Made by a program: the position numbers and the translations under genes
Assembly (NCBI GenBank): GCA_900751665.1
Contig: CAADSV010000129.1
Span: 1-6,253, forward strand
Reading direction: 5' to 3'
Length of the DNA: 6,253 nt
DNA from: an uncultured Collinsella sp.
GTDB lineage: Bacteria; Actinomycetota; Coriobacteriia; Coriobacteriales; Coriobacteriaceae
Part shown: in pieces, positions 6,077 to 6,253 of the stretch
How the letters are laid out: every line of letters starts with the position of its first letter
Position numbering within the stretch: position 1 is the stretch's first letter
Notes under the pieces: generated by a model
Database searches by the model: none
The model's input: the letters and a program-made list of their open reading frames with translations, nothing else
What the model was told of the DNA's origin: nothing

Positions 6077-6253
6077 AGCGCGCGAACTCCCGTAAGAGCG
6101 CGTCTTCCACTTCCCGAAGCGAAAGGGCCCCGCCTCCCTCGGCGGGACGGGCGACCACGATACAGCGCGCTCCCACGTCGCGCGCGGAGGCGATCTTCTC
6201 GGCCGTGCCGCCTACGGTTCCCGAGTCCCTGGTCACAAGCCACTGGGAGCCGC
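6075..6253 (-). CDS. cbiJ: Precorrin-6A (cobalt-precorrin-6A) reductase, C-terminal 58 residues
   Basis: CbiJ/CobK reduces the precorrin-6A macrocycle with NAD(P)H in corrin-ring (vitamin B12) synthesis in the cytoplasm. Only the last 58 codons are in the window; the 5' part continues past 6253. The visible protein reads WLVTRDSGTVGGTAEKIASA, then a segment ending CIVVARP, then an acidic/leucine-rich helix ending LLREFAR, with TAG at 6075-6077 (minus strand). The (V/I)TK-(E/D)SG...GG..EK..AAR..G...(V/I)VV.RP pattern is the recognised C-terminal hallmark of this family, and the distance from RP to the stop fits a natural end. It faces the exporter operon convergently. If the flanking DNA is like other anaerobes, neighbouring cbi genes would lie upstream (beyond the window), which I cannot see. 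The anaerobic-route name cbiJ is chosen because of the probable anaerobic host. Confidence 0.8.
   Translation of the reverse strand, partial: GSQWLVTRDSGTVGGTAEKIASARDVGARCIVVARPAEGGGALSLREVEDALLREFAR

Noticed and set aside
5987..6150. Third minus-strand frame staying open past the cbiJ stop and ending in SGKLEPYKTVIRQ, which might suggest a frameshifted longer CbiJ C-terminus
   Set aside because: The cbiJ frame already ends where the family normally ends, and the extension has an Arg/Pro-rich composition typical of non-coding GC-rich DNA. A frameshift is not needed.
5890..6243. 117-codon open frame on the minus strand covering the end of the window
   Set aside because: It is the wrong frame. 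Its Arg/Ser/Gly-rich translation is typical of a GC-rich shadow, while the neighbouring minus-strand frame gives a recognisable CbiJ/CobK C-terminus ending at 6075.

Overview
The window looks like chromosomal DNA from a high-GC, Gram-positive anaerobe. The gene content and codon style resemble the Coriobacteriia (Collinsella-like). That placement is inferred from an oxygen-sensitive iron-sulfur serine dehydratase, a membrane-anchored L,D-transpeptidase with an extracytoplasmic catalytic domain, a split MacB-type ABC exporter of the Bacillus YknXYZ kind, and a cobalamin-pathway reductase. It was not confirmed by any database search.

Layout: (1) positions 1-428, plus strand, hold the 3' end of an L-serine dehydratase alpha-domain gene, followed by a clear intrinsic terminator (447-473). 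(2) A single TATAAT-type promoter (about 492-520) precedes a 577-residue L,D-transpeptidase (578-2311). This protein has a Q/R-rich cytoplasmic tail, one transmembrane helix, putative peptidoglycan-binding modules and a C-terminal YkuD catalytic domain. (3) After a 132-nt gap containing a strong GC-rich stem-loop (2381-2408) comes a tightly packed three-gene operon: membrane-fusion/adaptor protein (2444-3880), ABC ATPase (3880-4653, 1-nt overlap) and FtsX/MacB-type permease (4650-5864, 4-nt overlap). (4) The 210-nt convergent intergenic region holds a 76-nt near-perfect inverted repeat (5873-5948) and a second GC-rich inverted repeat. (5) From 6253 back to 6075 on the minus strand is the C-terminal end of a precorrin-6A reductase (CbiJ/CobK) gene.

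The three exporter genes should form one machine: ATPase dimer, permease dimer and an adaptor ring outside the membrane, probably exporting a peptide or other amphiphile or giving protection against one. The L,D-transpeptidase acts on the same compartment (cell wall), but the sequence does not show that it is co-transcribed with the exporter. The metabolic genes at the two ends look like unrelated neighbours.

I did not find a clearly new biological system. The least explained element is the long inverted repeat at 5873-5948. Other points worth checking are the divergent 5' edge of the serine dehydratase, the stem-loop directly before the exporter operon, and the QQR repeat tail of the transpeptidase.
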